64,000 nt of DNA from Yamagishiella unicocca (taxonomy: Eukaryota; Chlorophyta; Chlorophyceae; Chlamydomonadales; Volvocaceae). This document shows, piece after piece, positions 1 to 11,665 of the stretch (the first letter of the stretch is position 1; each line of letters begins with the position of its first letter). The position numbers and the translations under genes are program-made. The DNA lies in assembly GCA_003116995.1 (NCBI GenBank), contig BDSL01000025.1, forward strand, positions 868,001 to 932,000, read 5' to 3'. The notes under the pieces are model-generated. The model was given only the letters and a program-made list of their open reading frames with translations, was not told where the DNA came from and ran no database searches.

Positions 1-1565
1 AAAGAGCCCGCCCTCACCGGCCGGGAGGGGGCAAAAGCCGAAGGCAGCCAAACACGAGGACACGGAGAAGGCAGCACACACAACTCAAAGCACGGGGAGG
101 AGAACAAGCGCGTCCAGACAACACGAACCACCTGCACCAAGCCAGCAGCGAGACGCGAGGAACGCGTTCCGGCAAAACGGGGGCCCCAAGCCCCAGAACC
201 CAAAAGCACCCACAAAAGACAGCAGAGCGGGGGCCTAAGGCCCAGAAAATCGCACCCGAGTCAGCCGTCGGGTCACTCCTCGGCACCCGGGCGGCCCGGG
301 AAGACCACCTCCCCCGCGGGCGAGGCGGCGAGGAAGGGGTGATCGGACGGGATGGCCCCCCACCCGCGGGGGGCCAGCCCCAGCTCGGCAAACGCACTGA
401 GGCGGGCCCAGAAGTCGGCCGTCACCGCGGCGCACACCCGCACCACCGGCATGCGCCCCCCGGGGGCCCCAGCCTGCTCCCGAAACAGGAGGCGGAGCCC
501 CAAACCCAACGCCGCGACGGCCGCCAAGCACACCACATCCCAAACAAGCGGGTGCACCCCCAACGGGGGCCGACCCAGCCACAAATGCTGCCAGGACGGC
601 GTGGCGAGCCCGTACGTGGGCTTCGAGAGGGAGGAGGCCGAAGCCGCCAGCGGAGGGGGGCAGGGCGAGGTAGAGCAGGCCGGCTCCGGCAGGTACACGG
701 TTGGTGCGGGCCTGATGCACGGCGGGGGTGCAGCGGCGGTCGACGAAGGCGGCGGTGGTGGCCTGAAGGGCCGCCCGCAGGCCAGGGGGGGGGAGGCCGA
801 CGAACTCCATGTGGTAGAGGACACGGCTGAGGGCATAGCCCGATGCGGCGAAGGCGCGGCCGAAGGCAGAGAGGGGCAGGGTGGCAGCACGCTGCAGACG
901 GCTGTAGACCCGGTCGAGGTCCACAGGGTACGGTCCAGGGGCGCCCGCGGTGAAGGTGATGCCGAGGGTGGAGGCGGAGGGGACGACAGCGAGGCGGGGC
1001 GCCAGGCCGGCGTCGGGGGCGGCCAGGGGGGCGGCAGTGGCCACCGGGGTGGGGGGGAGGGGAGGGGCACTGGCGGCCGTGGGGCAGGCGGGGGGCGGGG
1101 CGGCGGCAGGGATGGCTCGGGGGCCACCGGGCAGGGGCAGGAGCTTCACTTTGCGCAGGTTGAGCTGCTGGCCCGACGCGGCGTGGAAGGTGTCCATGGC
1201 CGCCAGGAAGCGGGGGACATCCGCAGCATCCCGGAGGAGGGGGGTGCAGTCATCCGCGTACTGGGAGGCGGTGAGGCGGAGATCGGCGAGGGAGATGCCG
1301 ATGGCTTCGTGCTGCAGCCAGGAGAGGAGGGCCTGACCGGGAGCGAGGTAGAGGAGGGGCGCAGCCGGGCACCCCTGTCGAACGCCGGCAGTGATGGGCA
1401 CCCAACCTGACAGGTGGCCGTTGACGAGGGCGGCAGAGCGGGTGCCCTGCAGCAGGCGGCGCACCCAGGCAAGGCAGCCAGGGCCCACACCCAAGGCATC
1501 CAGGCATTCCAGGAGGAAGGCGCGGTCCACCGTGTCATAGGCCTTCTGGCGTGTCTGGCCTTCAT
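1..1565 (-). mobile_element. L1-like LINE copy, 5'-truncated, internally deleted, 3' end outside window
   Basis: This copy is read on the minus strand. Its 5' end is cut at about 1565, in the middle of the reverse transcriptase, and its 3' end lies left of the window. Bases 1-590 match 2533-3120 almost exactly and 594-890 match 4262-4553. About 1.14 kb that is present in the right-hand copy (3121-4261) is therefore missing here. The deletion joins ...aaatgctg to ccaggacgg... and puts the C-terminal part out of frame. The element inserted with its 3' side to the left; no poly(A) tail is visible. Confidence 0.85.
235..1548 (-). pseudogene. LINE reverse transcriptase fragment (fingers/palm), frameshifted C-terminus
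   Basis: The minus-strand translation begins with KAYDTVDRAF (motif A Asp of an L1-type reverse transcriptase). It continues with VRQGCPAAPLL (motif B) and SQYADDCTPLL, the YADD catalytic box of motif C. After these come an Ala/Pro-rich stretch and the start of the downstream region. The endonuclease and N-terminal fingers are lost by 5' truncation. The internal deletion near 594 shifts the frame, so the tail differs from the intact version at 2806-4482. It would have copied element RNA at a nicked target. It is dead as it stands; the family assignment rests on motifs A-C and their order. Confidence 0.85.
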
Positions 1566-2432
1566 AAGCAGAATGCGAGTATTACAGGGGAGCCAGAGCG
1601 GCTCAAGCGCGGAAGCGCAACCAGGCGGGCCCAATGGGCCAGGCCACAACACAGATCACCGGACGAAGTCAAAACCACTCCTCACTGGTCGGGAAAAGGC
1701 AGCCGGACCGAGGCCGACTGGGAAACCGAAAACGACTACAAGTGCGAAAGAGCCTCGCCGAGTAGGGAAAGCGTGCCTACCACGAGCCACCAACACCAAG
1801 CCTGCAGCGATGCGCGCGAGCACACCGGGAGGGCCAAAAGGCCAGGCCGCTACAAAGGCCACGGGAAAAAGACCCACGCCGAGTAGGGAAAGCGTGCCGA
1901 ACACGAGCCACCAAATACCAAGCCTGCAGCGATACGCGAGAGCGCAACGGGGGGGCCAAAAGCCCAAGCCGCTAGTCAGGCCACGAATCAACATCCGCGC
2001 CGAGTAGGGAAGCGTGTCGAACACGAGCCACCAAAACCAAGCCTGCAACGTGGGCGAGAGTCACCACAGCGAGTCGGAAACGGGTCCATGGCCATCCCAC
2101 AGAACCGAGCCGTCGAGTCCAGTGCCTCCACAAGAACCGAGCCTTCAGCGTGGGCAAGACCACGAGCACGGAGCCGTCCGCGAGGCGTAGCGAGCGGAGG
2201 AGCCGCGGCCCGGAGCGAGGACCATCAGCAGAGGCGCCAGCGCCGCCGAGCACCAGAGCGCGCCCAAGCTCCAGCAGCCAGTACCAGAGAGGGCGAAAGA
2301 CGAGAGACGATGGAGAGCAGAGGCTGCGCCGCAAGCGGACAGGAAGTTGCGCGACCCCATGACGAGGTCCACAAAAAGAGGACGAGGACCACGGCGCCTA
2401 GGGCGCCGTGGCCCTGTAGAGCCTTGTGCCTT
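1566..2432 (-). mobile_element. LINE 3' untranslated segment of a second, severely truncated copy
   Basis: The two ends resemble each other. The stretch taagcagaatgcgagtatta at about 1565-1586 recurs at about 2432-2453, followed in both places by some 90 nearly identical bases. Read on the minus strand these are two successive element 3' ends, both finishing in ...CATTCTGCTTA. The segment between them holds only 3' UTR-like sequence with an internal tandem repeat and no reverse transcriptase motif. It is best read as a copy truncated within its 3' UTR and lodged between the two larger copies. Confidence 0.6.
1745..2065 (-). repeat. Three-unit tandem repeat (~124 bp) in LINE 3' UTR
   Basis: The phrase cgagtagggaaagcgtgcc occurs at about 1753, 1879 and 2002, each time followed by acgagccaccaa and then aagcctgcagcgat. 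The units are 123-126 bp and a few percent diverged. Tandem blocks in 3' UTRs are common in LINEs; no coding capacity is seen. Confidence 0.8.
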
Positions 2433-4553
2433 AAGCAGAATGCGAGTATTACAAGGGAGCCAGAACGGCTCAAGCGCGGAAGCGCAACCAGGCGGGCCCG
2501 ATGGGCCAGACCACGACACGGGTCACTGGGCAAAAGAGCCCGCCCTCACCGGCCGGGAGGGGGCAAAAGCCGAAGGCAGCCAAACACGAGGACACGGAGA
2601 AGGCAGCACACACAACTCAAAGCACGGGGAGGAGAACAAGCGCGTCCAGACAACACGAACCACCTGCACCAAGCCAGCAGCGAGACGCGAGGAACGCGTT
2701 CCGGCAAAACGGGGGCCCCAAGCCCCAGAACCCAAAAGCACCCACAAAAGACAGCAGAGCGGGGGCCTAAGGCCCAGAAAAAACGCACCCGAGTCAGCCG
2801 TCGGGTCACTCCTCGGCACCCGGGCGGCCCGGGAAGACCACCTCCCCCGCGGGCGAGGCGGCGAGGAAGGGGTGATCGGACGGGATGGCCCCCCACCCGC
2901 GGGGGGCCAGCCCCAGCTCGGCAAACGCACTGAGGCGGGCCCAGAAGTCGGCCGTCACCGCGGCGCACACCCGCACCACCGGCATGCGCCCCCCGGGGGC
3001 CCCAGCCTGCACCCGAAACAGGAGGCGGAGCCCCAAACCCAACGCCGCGACGGCCGCCAAGCACACCACATCCCAAACAAGCGGGTGCACCCCTAACGGG
3101 GGCCGACCCAGCCACAAATGCTGCGGGAGCAGGACAACCGCGCCCCCCATCGCCTCCACAAGCTCGTCACGCAATGACAAGGCCACCACACACTCCCAGA
3201 AGTGGTGGCGCCGGCGGCCCGTGGCCATGGACGCTCCGCACGGGCAGGGGGTCGTGGGCGACCCCCGCGCCAGGAGGGCCGCGTGCATGGGGAAGCCATG
3301 GAACCCGTTCATGGCGAGCCGCCAGAGGGGCTCCTTGTGCGTGTTGTCCCAGCGAAGACGCCAGAGGCGCACCAGAGTGGCCTGGAATTCCCGGAGGGTG
3401 GAGGCCAGGGCTGCCGGGGGAAGGGGAGCCTCCCAGGCCTCCTGAAGGAAGGCCGTATGCTTAGCCGCCAGAGCAGCGAAGGCTGGGCCGAGCTGCAGGA
3501 TGGTCGCCGACTTGACGGTGAGGGAGACAAGGGGAATGGCCGCGGGGCCCACCCGCCAGCCGACACAGCGGGCCAGGCGGCCCCAGGCGTCCGCAGCGGG
3601 GGGGGCGGCAGCCGCACCCCCCGGGGCCGCCAGAACGAGGAGGGCCGCGATGGCCCAGGTGGCGGGAAGGCGGCCAACGAGGGCGTCGACGCGGGCCAGG
3701 CCCGTGGCCCCATCCCGCATGGAGGCCGGGACGGGGTGGGCGGGGGAGAGGCGGAGGACGTCGCGGAGGACGTCGAGCCGCAGGTACTCGGTACAGCGTA
3801 TGGCGGGGGGCCCCCCGGCAGCGGCGACAGCGAGGGCCGTCCGGACCCGGCCCAGGGCATTGTAGCACTGGACGGCGACACCCACCGTATCAAGCCCACG
3901 CAGCTGGGCGAGGTCGGGGAAGTCGGTCTCCAGGCCCCGGCCGGTGGCATCGACCAGGAGGGGGTTGCCCCAGAGGGGCGCCGAGAAGCACCAGGGTCCC
4001 GGGGCGGCCAGTGTGGGGTCCAGGATGGTGATGGGCGGGAGATGGGCGAGCGCCGTAATCAGCTGGGCGAGGGCCGGGGAGCCCCGTGGGAGGGGCCGGC
4101 CGAGCACCAGCGGGGCGGCGGTGGTGCGGGCGTCGCCGTGGAGGGGCAGGAGGCACAGGGGGTGGGCCGCGGGGTGGCCGTGGCGCAGGAGGGCGAGGAG
4201 GAGCTGGGGCCACTGGGGGGCAGACGGCAGGAGGCCACACGCGCCGGCCAGGCCTCGCACGGCCAGGACGGCGTGGCGAGCCCGTACGTGGGCTTCGAGA
4301 GGGAGGAGGCCGAAGCCTCCAGCGGAGGGGGGCAGGGCGAGGTAGAGCAGGCCGGCTCCGGCAGGTACACGGTTGGTGCGGGCCTGATGCGCGGCGGGGG
4401 TGCAGCGGCGGTCGACGAAGGCGGCGGTGGCGGCCTGAAGGGCCGCCCGCAGGCCAGGGGGGGGGAGGCCGACGAACTCCATGTGGTAGAGGACACGGCT
4501 GAGGGCATAGCCCGAGGCGGCGAAGGCGCGGCCGAAGGCAGAGAGGGGCAGGG
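2433..4553 (-). mobile_element. L1-like LINE copy, 5'-truncated, with the longest 3' coding region
   Basis: Minus-strand element running from a 5' truncation at about 4553 (where similarity to the left copy stops at ggcagggt) to a 3' end at about 2433. It keeps the whole C-terminal coding region that is deleted in the left copy, then a 3' UTR of about 370 bp. No poly(A) tail or obvious target-site duplication could be recognised. Short fragments of the same family recur at 56535-56660. Confidence 0.8.
2806..4553 (-). pseudogene. LINE ORF2 C-terminal region with zinc-knuckle (zf-RVT type)
   Basis: This is an open minus-strand frame of about 560 codons without a start of its own, since the 5' part of ORF2 is truncated. 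It begins in the thumb/connection region (MEFVGLPPPGLRAAL) and contains CPCGASMATGRRRHHFWEC. That C-x-C...H...C arrangement is the zinc-binding motif that follows reverse transcriptase in plant-type L1 ORF2 proteins. It ends in FPGRPGAEE and a stop. The N-terminal endonuclease and the palm are missing, so the copy cannot be autonomous. The frame is otherwise uninterrupted, suggesting a fairly recent insertion. Confidence 0.8.
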
Positions 4554-7339
4554 TAAGCAGACCATTGTAGCGAGATTTTCCCCAGACGAGTCCGTACGAA
4601 ACTACCGCCGATGCCGAATAAACACTATGTACACGGGTCGGACGAGCACTTCAGACGGAGCGCAAATCCAAATGACCCAATGCAAAATGAAGACCCCTAA
4701 TAGGCAAAAATACAAGCGAACGTCGGGAAGCCGCGCGAAGGATGCTCGTCATGCCAATCCCTGCTCAAAAATGCCGAGACCGTACGTGCCATGGGTCGGG
4801 ACCGTACAATACAAGCACCGAGCCTGTACATTCTACCGCCGATGCCGAAAAGTAGTGGCCGGAGAAACAGCTGAATCGGGCCGCATTTCCGCTCGGCCAG
4901 GAGCACAGTAAAAGTCTCCAGTACACCAAATTTACAGCGGGGGCTGGGAAGCTGCGCGCAAAAAGATCGCAAATGAACCGGGAAATAGCAGTCGCGAACG
5001 GACAGGATTGCCACCTGGAAGATGCTTATGAAAGGATCCCTCTAACGGACGTCTTTGAGAGCAGGTGGGCCACACGAGCGCAACTCACAGTGTCCTACAA
5101 GGCAAGAGGAACAGCAGCATGTCCATGGTACCAAATTGGGTTGGCTGTAAAAGTATGGTAGCAAACGGGGGGCCATGCGAGACAGCGCCAGCTGAGAAAA
5201 GACATGCTGCTATAGAGGAATAGCAGCATGTCCATGGTACCACATTGGGTTGGCTATAAAAGTATGGTAGCAGGCGGGGGGCGATGAAAGAAAGAGAGCG
5301 CCAGCTGAGAAAACCGCGTGATACAGGCTGAACGCAACAAAAAATGTTTAGGTGACCTCAAGCCCGGTTTACCCAAGCAAGAAGGCGGGCCATGTCCTGG
5401 ACTTAACATAGGCAAGCCGGGCCTAACCCAAGCGGGGGGACCACACCAAGACCAGCAGACCTGAGCAGACGCCCACAAACGCACCGAAAGGCACAGGGAC
5501 CTCGCTCGCCGCGCCCAAGACAGCTCGCCCCCGACAAGATAGACCGGCAGGCATACCGAACATTGCACGAGCAAGGGGTCAATTCCAGAAGTGGTGCAGG
5601 CAAGGGGACACCGGGCCGGCGCTGGCGGCCCAGGGAAGCTCCCCCCAACCATAGGCGACGATTTGCGTAGTATAATGCTGGCATTACTACTATGCTGGCA
5701 TTTCCGGTGGCGCTGCATGCTACTGCTCTGGAAAGGTCAAGCCAGCACTAGGGGCCCCAGGACCAGATGACAAGTTCGAGCCTGACGGTATGCACAACAG
5801 CGCGCGGGTTCCCCACAAGAATGACAACCCAGCAGCAGGTACACCAAGGCCACTCGTCAACGCCCGGACAGCACGTGATCCCATCCTCCACACGCCCTTC
5901 CATCCACGCATACTAAACCACAAATAACATACACGATCATCTGCTTCACGAAGAAGACGGTTCCCGTCTTTGATGTGCTGGCTCCTGCTACCGTACTCCT
6001 GATAATGCCGTACCGTTGGCACGTGGGGACAAGGTGTGTAACGTGATGGTACGTGCGAGCAAGCTGGCACTAGTCGGGATCTTAGATACATATTTTCCTG
6101 CGGTGAGCGGTTTTCTGCTGGGGAGCGTCCATGACTGGGAGTGCGAATGGAAGCGGATGGAAGTCAGGGTTAGAGCGCGGTTTCACTCGTGGATCGCGTT
6201 GTGAGGCCGCGGACGAGCATGCATTAGTTGTGGAAAGGTTACTGTACTTCAATGCATGCACGGATCACACTTTTTGTTGGGTGAGTCCCCGTATTTTTCC
6301 AACGATAACCATGTAAAAGCCTTGAAACCTCTGCGACCTGTTTGCGAACGCGTCCAACGGCAACGCACCGGCCGTCATAGGTACCCAGCTCAACACGCGT
6401 CTGCCTCTCATACTGCTCCACCCTATGGCCACCGTGGAAAGTGTGCCGGATCGACGGCGAGGCGGTCTGATCGCACTGGCCGCACGCGGACTACAGATGC
6501 GGTTGAATATTGGAGAGCTGTAGCATGTGAGATCGTCGCCGGTGTGTCGCCTGTCAGATCGCCGCGGATTCATTTATCCGTGGGCACCTCCTTTCGACAG
6601 GGCAAAGAAATTCGTCCCATCTGTCGGGGAATGGCGCACCCCGCTATTCCCACTGGCGCTCCTGCGCCAGTAGCGCTAAACCACAACACCGTCGAACCTT
6701 TTACAGACCTAAAGTGCCGGTAACCTTTCCAGTCCTACGATTCGCTTAACATATTTATAGATTTTACACATTTACCGGTATTGCAATTGATGTCAGGCCT
6801 TTACGACAGGCACAACGGCTATTTGCGCACCACACTCTTCGCCGCGGTTTCCATTTTAGCACGTCAAGGCGTAAACCAGGTTAAAATCTCAAGCCTGGAA
6901 TCGCTGTGATTAACGAGTGCCGAATTGGCGCGGGTCGATTTGGTGAGCCAAGGACTACAATTTTGGAGTGCTCACCTGAGCCTTGCAGATTTGCCGACGA
7001 GTGGCCGATAAGACATCCTGCGTGCCGAAGGGGTATTGCAAACCTAAGGAGGGTTCATGCAACACAATTCGCGGCCAAAAAATGGTGACACATCCTCCTT
7101 TGCTCGCATTTTCTTGTATTTATGCGCATTAAACGTAATGCAACTGCACTCCTCCAGTGATGTCGCCAGATATCGCACGGGCCGTGTGTGCCCCTTTCGT
7201 CTTCCGGTCGGTGCCTGGCTTCGACTAGGGCCCATGCCCTCACACAGCCTTCCTCTGACCTTCATTATCGTACTGCGCCGGCACCCTGCGATGCAGGTTC
7301 TATCTTAACCCGGGTGGCGTCTCCCAGGCCGTCTGAAGG
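4554..7339. other. Intergenic, repeat-bearing, no gene recognised
   Basis: No frame here shows a recognisable domain or convincing splice structure. It holds two copies of a short phrase (taccgccgatgccgaa at about 4605 and 4834), the tandem duplication at 5112-5318, and at 5345-5560 a diverged reverse-oriented copy of the dispersed repeat also seen at 29425-29600 and 39800-40060. From about 5700 to 7300 the sequence is lower in GC and I see nothing in it. Confidence 0.5.
5112..5318 (+). repeat. Tandem duplication, two ~110-bp units
   Basis: The phrase agcagcatgtccatggtacc at about 5115 and 5225 is followed in both units by a near-identical stretch (ttgggttggct, aaaagtatggtagca, gcgccagctgagaaaa). 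The second unit carries a small insertion. Non-coding. Confidence 0.8.
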
Positions 7340-10300
7340 ATGGAGCAATCACAGCAGCAGCGCGTACGACAGCAGCTGGAGCGGCAACAGCGACAGCATC
7401 GGCGACTGCGACTGCACACACTGCGAAACCTCGCCCACGGCGCCCTGTCAGTGGTAGTTCGCGGCACGACAAAGCTGGTCCGAAACCTGTCCCGCCGACT
7501 GCGGGCCGGCGTCGCAGGCAACGCAGCCGCAGCTGCTGCAGCAGCAGCAGCAGCAGGCGCCGTGTTGATTCCCTCGAGATGCCCCCGCCCCGCCCGATGG
7601 GCTCTCCCTCAGTGGGTCCGTGGAGCCGGAGGCCAGAGAGCCACGTCTGCGGTTGCTGTGGCCGCAGCTCCTCCGCCCGCGGATGCCGTTCCAGCAGCGG
7701 CTGCAGCTGCAGGCGCAAGTGTGTTGCGGCTTCGACGGCGCCGGAGCATCGGCGGGTCCTTCGGCGTGGTGGGTCTAGGAGCGGTTTCAGCTGCTGCCAG
7801 CGAGCGGAAGAAGGGCCGGTTCGCCTTGGGTGAGGAAGGAGGGGAGGTGGGGCAGCAAGAGGCGCTGGAACAACTGGAGGAATTGCGGAGGAAGCAGTCG
7901 GAGATGTGGCAGGCTGAAGGGCAGGATGGGCGGACGCAGTCGGGCTTCTCGGAGGACGCAGTGCTACCAGCCACTCCCGGGACACCGGTCGGGGTGGTGG
8001 CGGCGGCAGCTGAGTTGGCAGCAGCTCAGTTGGCAGCCGCGACGGCCGCTGGGACGGCTGTGGTGACAACAGTGGCGGCGTCGGCAGCTGCTGAGACGGC
8101 ATCGGCGGCAGCAGTGGCGGCAAAGGCGGCATGGGCGGCGGCAGAGGCGGCGGCAGCTGTGGCGGCAGCGGCAGCAGCTGTAGCGGCGGCTGCGACAACC
8201 GCTGGGGCGGCAGTGGAAAGGCCAGTTGAGATGGCAGCAGTGGCGGCAGCAGCTGAGGCGGCGGTGTCGACCGAAGCTGCGAAGACACAGGCGGCAGCAG
8301 CTGAGCAGGCAGTGGCGGCAGCCGACGCGACATCGGTGTCGGCAGCAGCTGAGACTGCCGTGGCGGTTGGCGCTGAGACGCCAGTGACGTCAGCAGCGGC
8401 GACGCCAGTGACGTCAGCAGCGGCGACGGCAGTGACGTCAGTAGCGGCGACGGCAGTGACGGCGACGGCAGTGACGGCAGCAGCGGCGACAGCAGTGACG
8501 TCAGCAGCGGCGACGCCAGTGACGTCAGCAGCGGCGACGCCAGTGACGGCAGTAGCGGCGACGGCAGTGACGGCAGCAGCGGCGACGGCAGTGACGGCAG
8601 CAGCGGCGACGGCAGTGACGGCAGCAGCGACGACGGCAGTGACGACTGCTGCTGAGGCGTCGGTGGCGGCTCCTGCTGCCCCTGGGGTGGCTGCTGCTGC
8701 CCCTGGGGTGGCTCCTGCTGCCCCTGGGGTGGCTCCTGCTGCCCCTGGGGTGGCTCCTGCTGCCCCTGGGGTGGCTCCTGCTGCCCCTGGGGTGGCTGCT
8801 GCTGCCCCTGGGGTGGCTGCTGCTGCCCCTGGGGTGGCTGCTGCGGCTGCCGCCACCACGTCGGCCCCGGCACCAATTGCCATCGGCGCGGTCCCGGCTG
8901 CTGCAGGAGCGGCAGCAGCCGGCCATGCTGCGTCTACGCTCGCAGCAGCAGCAGCGCCAGGTGCAGCAGTAGCGCCAGGTGCAGTAGCAGCAGCAGGGGC
9001 GGCAGTAGCAGCAGGTGCAGCGATAGCACTAGCTGTCACCGCGCCTGCGGCAGCCGCTGCTGTGCCGGCCGCCGTACAACCCGTCGCGGTGACTTTCGCG
9101 GACGCAGTCAGCGCCTCCAACGCTGCCGTTGCTGCAGCAGGCGCCGAGCCGCCGACCGGCACGCCGCTGGCGCGGCCCTTGGGGCCCAGCATAGTGATCG
9201 ACCTGGAGACAACGGGCTTGCCGCGGTAAGTGTCCGCTTTGGGAGGCTTTGGGCAGCACCCTAGCACGCCAATAGTACAGTCTTAAGTCTCGAACGCGAG
9301 CGAGCCGTTTTCAAAACATCGAATGACTGCGGCAACCGCGTCATTTTGTTGTGATTCTAGCAGCATCTAAGCAGCGAATAAGTCTTAGGACGGGTTCGCC
9401 CCGTCAAGTTGAGATCCCAAGGAGCTCCGTAAGTACTAAGGTTAAATCGCTTTAAACCAAATTCACGCCACAACACATTTCTTCCTTGTGGATTGTCGTT
9501 ACACGTGCTACACCTGCTGTGACACGAGGATGAGGATGAGGATGTCATGTCGCAACGTTTGTGTGTTTCCGACGGATGTACCCAGCAGGTTCGCGGGGTT
9601 CACCACGCCGCAGCCTCACGTACTGCAACAGTACGACACCGCGCGCATCGTTTCGGTCGCTTGGCGCGTGCTGGGTCCTATGCCAACGCTGCAATTGCTG
9701 CGGGAGGGCTACCACGTGGTGCGGCCGCAAGGCTTCGACATCCCCGAGGTTGCGGCTGGCATACACAATATTACGACGCAGATTGCTCTGGAGCAGGGTG
9801 AACCGCTCGGGGAGGTCTTGACGCGCCTGGTGGCTGACGCCCAGGTGAAGCGCTGAGGGGATGATGCGGCCGGTGCTTGTTGCGATGGTGGGTGGGGGCC
9901 CGGAGGACGTCTTTCCACCAACAACATTCGGTGGCTTCGTCCATCGTCGCCTCGGTGCCATGGTATTCGTGCTTGCCGTGCATCCGTTCGTCGCTAAGGA
10001 TGTTCACATGGCGGAGGAGCGCCAGTGGGAATAGCATGATATGAGCTGCTTGCACAACGCTGGCAAAGGATTGAAGCTGCTGGCCACGTCCTCCAGTATA
10101 CGGCATATGTGCTCCGAGCTTCAATCTCCTCTTACCTTCGTTTCCCTTGCCGAATGCCTTCCCTCCCCGCTGCGCCTTACTTCTTCGCCGCTCTCACGGC
10201 TCTCGCTCGTCCACGGACCTGCGTGCTCTGCCTCGCACATATCTGCCTGCCTTCGGAGCTTCCAGGGCTGTGGGGTCATCGTCACGCACAACGCGGTGTT

Positions 10301-11126
10301 CGACGTGGGCGTGCTGCTGAGCGAGTTGTTCAGGTAGGCCCGCGAGTTGTTCAGACGGAGTCGGAGTCGGAAGGACACCGAACGCGTGCATGCCCGTACG
10401 TTACGTTTTCCTTTCGAATACTCTCGCCATAGCGGACCGGCGGGCGGAAACCAGCAGCCGCGACCTCCCCGATGCGGGTCTCCGTTCCACGATCGATCCC
10501 GGCAACACGCGGTGTAATTTGTAGCTCGCTGCAAATGAGAGGACGTGGACATGCCGGTCCAGTTGTCTGTACCGCTCGTGCGCTAGCATGACAGTCGGTG
10601 CTCGTCCCGTCGTGAGCTCAGCTTGGTCGTACATCGCACATAGCTCCGCTCAATCCAAAGCAGCCGCCGCCGCCCCCGTCGATTCCTGTACGAGGCAGAC
10701 GCTCAAAACACGGGTACCTACCTCCACATCAGTCCGCCAAAGCAGCAGCAGGCCCTGCTCGCTCCCCATGGCGCATGACCACTGCCATTACCACCAGCGA
10801 TTCCCCCCTCGGAAGTCCTCGGAGGGCTGATGCCCACCTGCCTGCTGCCGTGTATGTCGTACCGTTCATACACCCCCCCCTTGTCCAGGCTGGGCCGCCA
10901 CGCCGACGTCATGACGGTTGCCTCGTTGCGGCCGGTGTGCACCATGAGGGGCGCGCGGGCGGCGCGGAGGCTGAATCGCTATCCCAGGCTGGAAGACCTT
11001 TACGAGGAACTGACCAACAGCGAGATGCAGAACGCGCACCACGCTGCGGCAGACACGGCTGCGTGCGCCGCCTGCTACGCAGTGCTCTTGGGTGCTGCGG
11101 CGCCACCGATCGCGCAGTTGGAATGA
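7340..11126 (+). CDS. DEDDh 3'-5' exonuclease (RNase T / DnaQ-type) with long Ala-rich N-terminus
   Basis: Four-exon model: 7340-9225, 9589-9844, 10266-10333, 10889-11126; 2448 nt, 815 residues, all junction phases agree (donors gtaagt, gtgaag, gtaggc; acceptors cag, cag, cag). The exonuclease domain fills about residues 617-805. Exo I is VIDLETTG (D621, E623), Exo II is THNAVFDVGVL (D727), Exo III is HHAAADTAACA (H787, D792, H-x4-D spacing). The four acidic residues and the general-base His of the DEDDh class are thus all present. Such enzymes trim single-stranded DNA or RNA 3' ends with two metal ions; the substrate here cannot be told. Residues 1-60 are basic, and 160-200 form a probable coiled coil (EALEQLEELRRKQSEMW). 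Residues 210-560 are Ala/Val/Thr repeats, very unlike the domain. The N-terminus could be an organelle transit peptide, but this is not certain. The ATG at 7340 is the first in frame; an upstream exon is possible. Confidence 0.85.
8380..8850 (+). repeat. In-frame coding repeats in exonuclease exon 1
   Basis: Two blocks are present. From about 8380 to 8640 there are variants of gcgacggcagtgacgtcagc (Ala-Thr-Ala-Val-Thr-Ala). From about 8680 to 8840 there are eight or nine 21-bp units, cccctggggtggctgctgctg, encoding [14 protein letters not shown]. Every unit keeps the reading frame, which argues that the region is translated on the plus strand. Confidence 0.85.
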
Positions 11127-11539
11127 ATGGATGGGCGCCTAGTGCAGCGGCAGCAGCAGCAGTAGGGGCAGGTAGAGCGGCAGCACGGGCTGGAACGCCT
11201 GCTTCCTTAGGCCTGCTAGCTAGCCCCTAGCCGGAATATGGATAAGAGGTTTAGAAGGCATCGTGCGTTGCTACCGAGTGCCTTTACTGAGTGCGAGGTC
11301 GAGGGGTGGCGATGTCGCCAAGGCAGCTAGCCCCAACTGCTGCGCTGAGATGCCGGCACGTGGGACCATGGATGCCGCCACGTGCGCGGCCGGGCACGCA
11401 ATAATATTAATTATTAAATCACCGTACTTATGTACGGATGCCAGGTACGGCCGTACGCGCACACACGTTCGTACATGCGCCGGCGCGCTCTTTCGTGCGC
11501 GGTGTCCACCGGCTTCCGCTGATACGGGCGAACACTGGA

Positions 11540-11665
11540 CTGGTGGGTTGGTTGGTTGGTTGGTGGAGCGATGTGTCGTTGCTGCTCCGTTTGCGCGCAG
11601 ATGTTTACCATTTCGAGTGGTTGGTTGGTTGGTTGGTTCGTCGGCTGGTTGGTTGGTGGCAATGC
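11540..11665 (+). repeat. TTGG tetranucleotide tracts
   Basis: Runs of ggttggttggttggt at about 11545-11562 and 11619-11660, interrupted by about 60 bp of unique sequence. Confidence 0.8.

Noticed and set aside
3202..4911. 569-codon plus-strand frame over the LINE
   Set aside because: Antisense shadow of the GC-rich ORF2; the zinc-knuckle and reverse transcriptase motifs are on the minus strand.
7305..8876. Long minus-strand frame (523 codons, PQGQQQPP repeats)
   Set aside because: Mirror of the Ala-rich exon of the exonuclease. The plus strand has the splice continuity to an exonuclease domain; the minus frame has none.
8026..9267. 413-codon minus-strand Ala-rich frame
   Set aside because: Shadow of the same repeats in another frame, with no domain.
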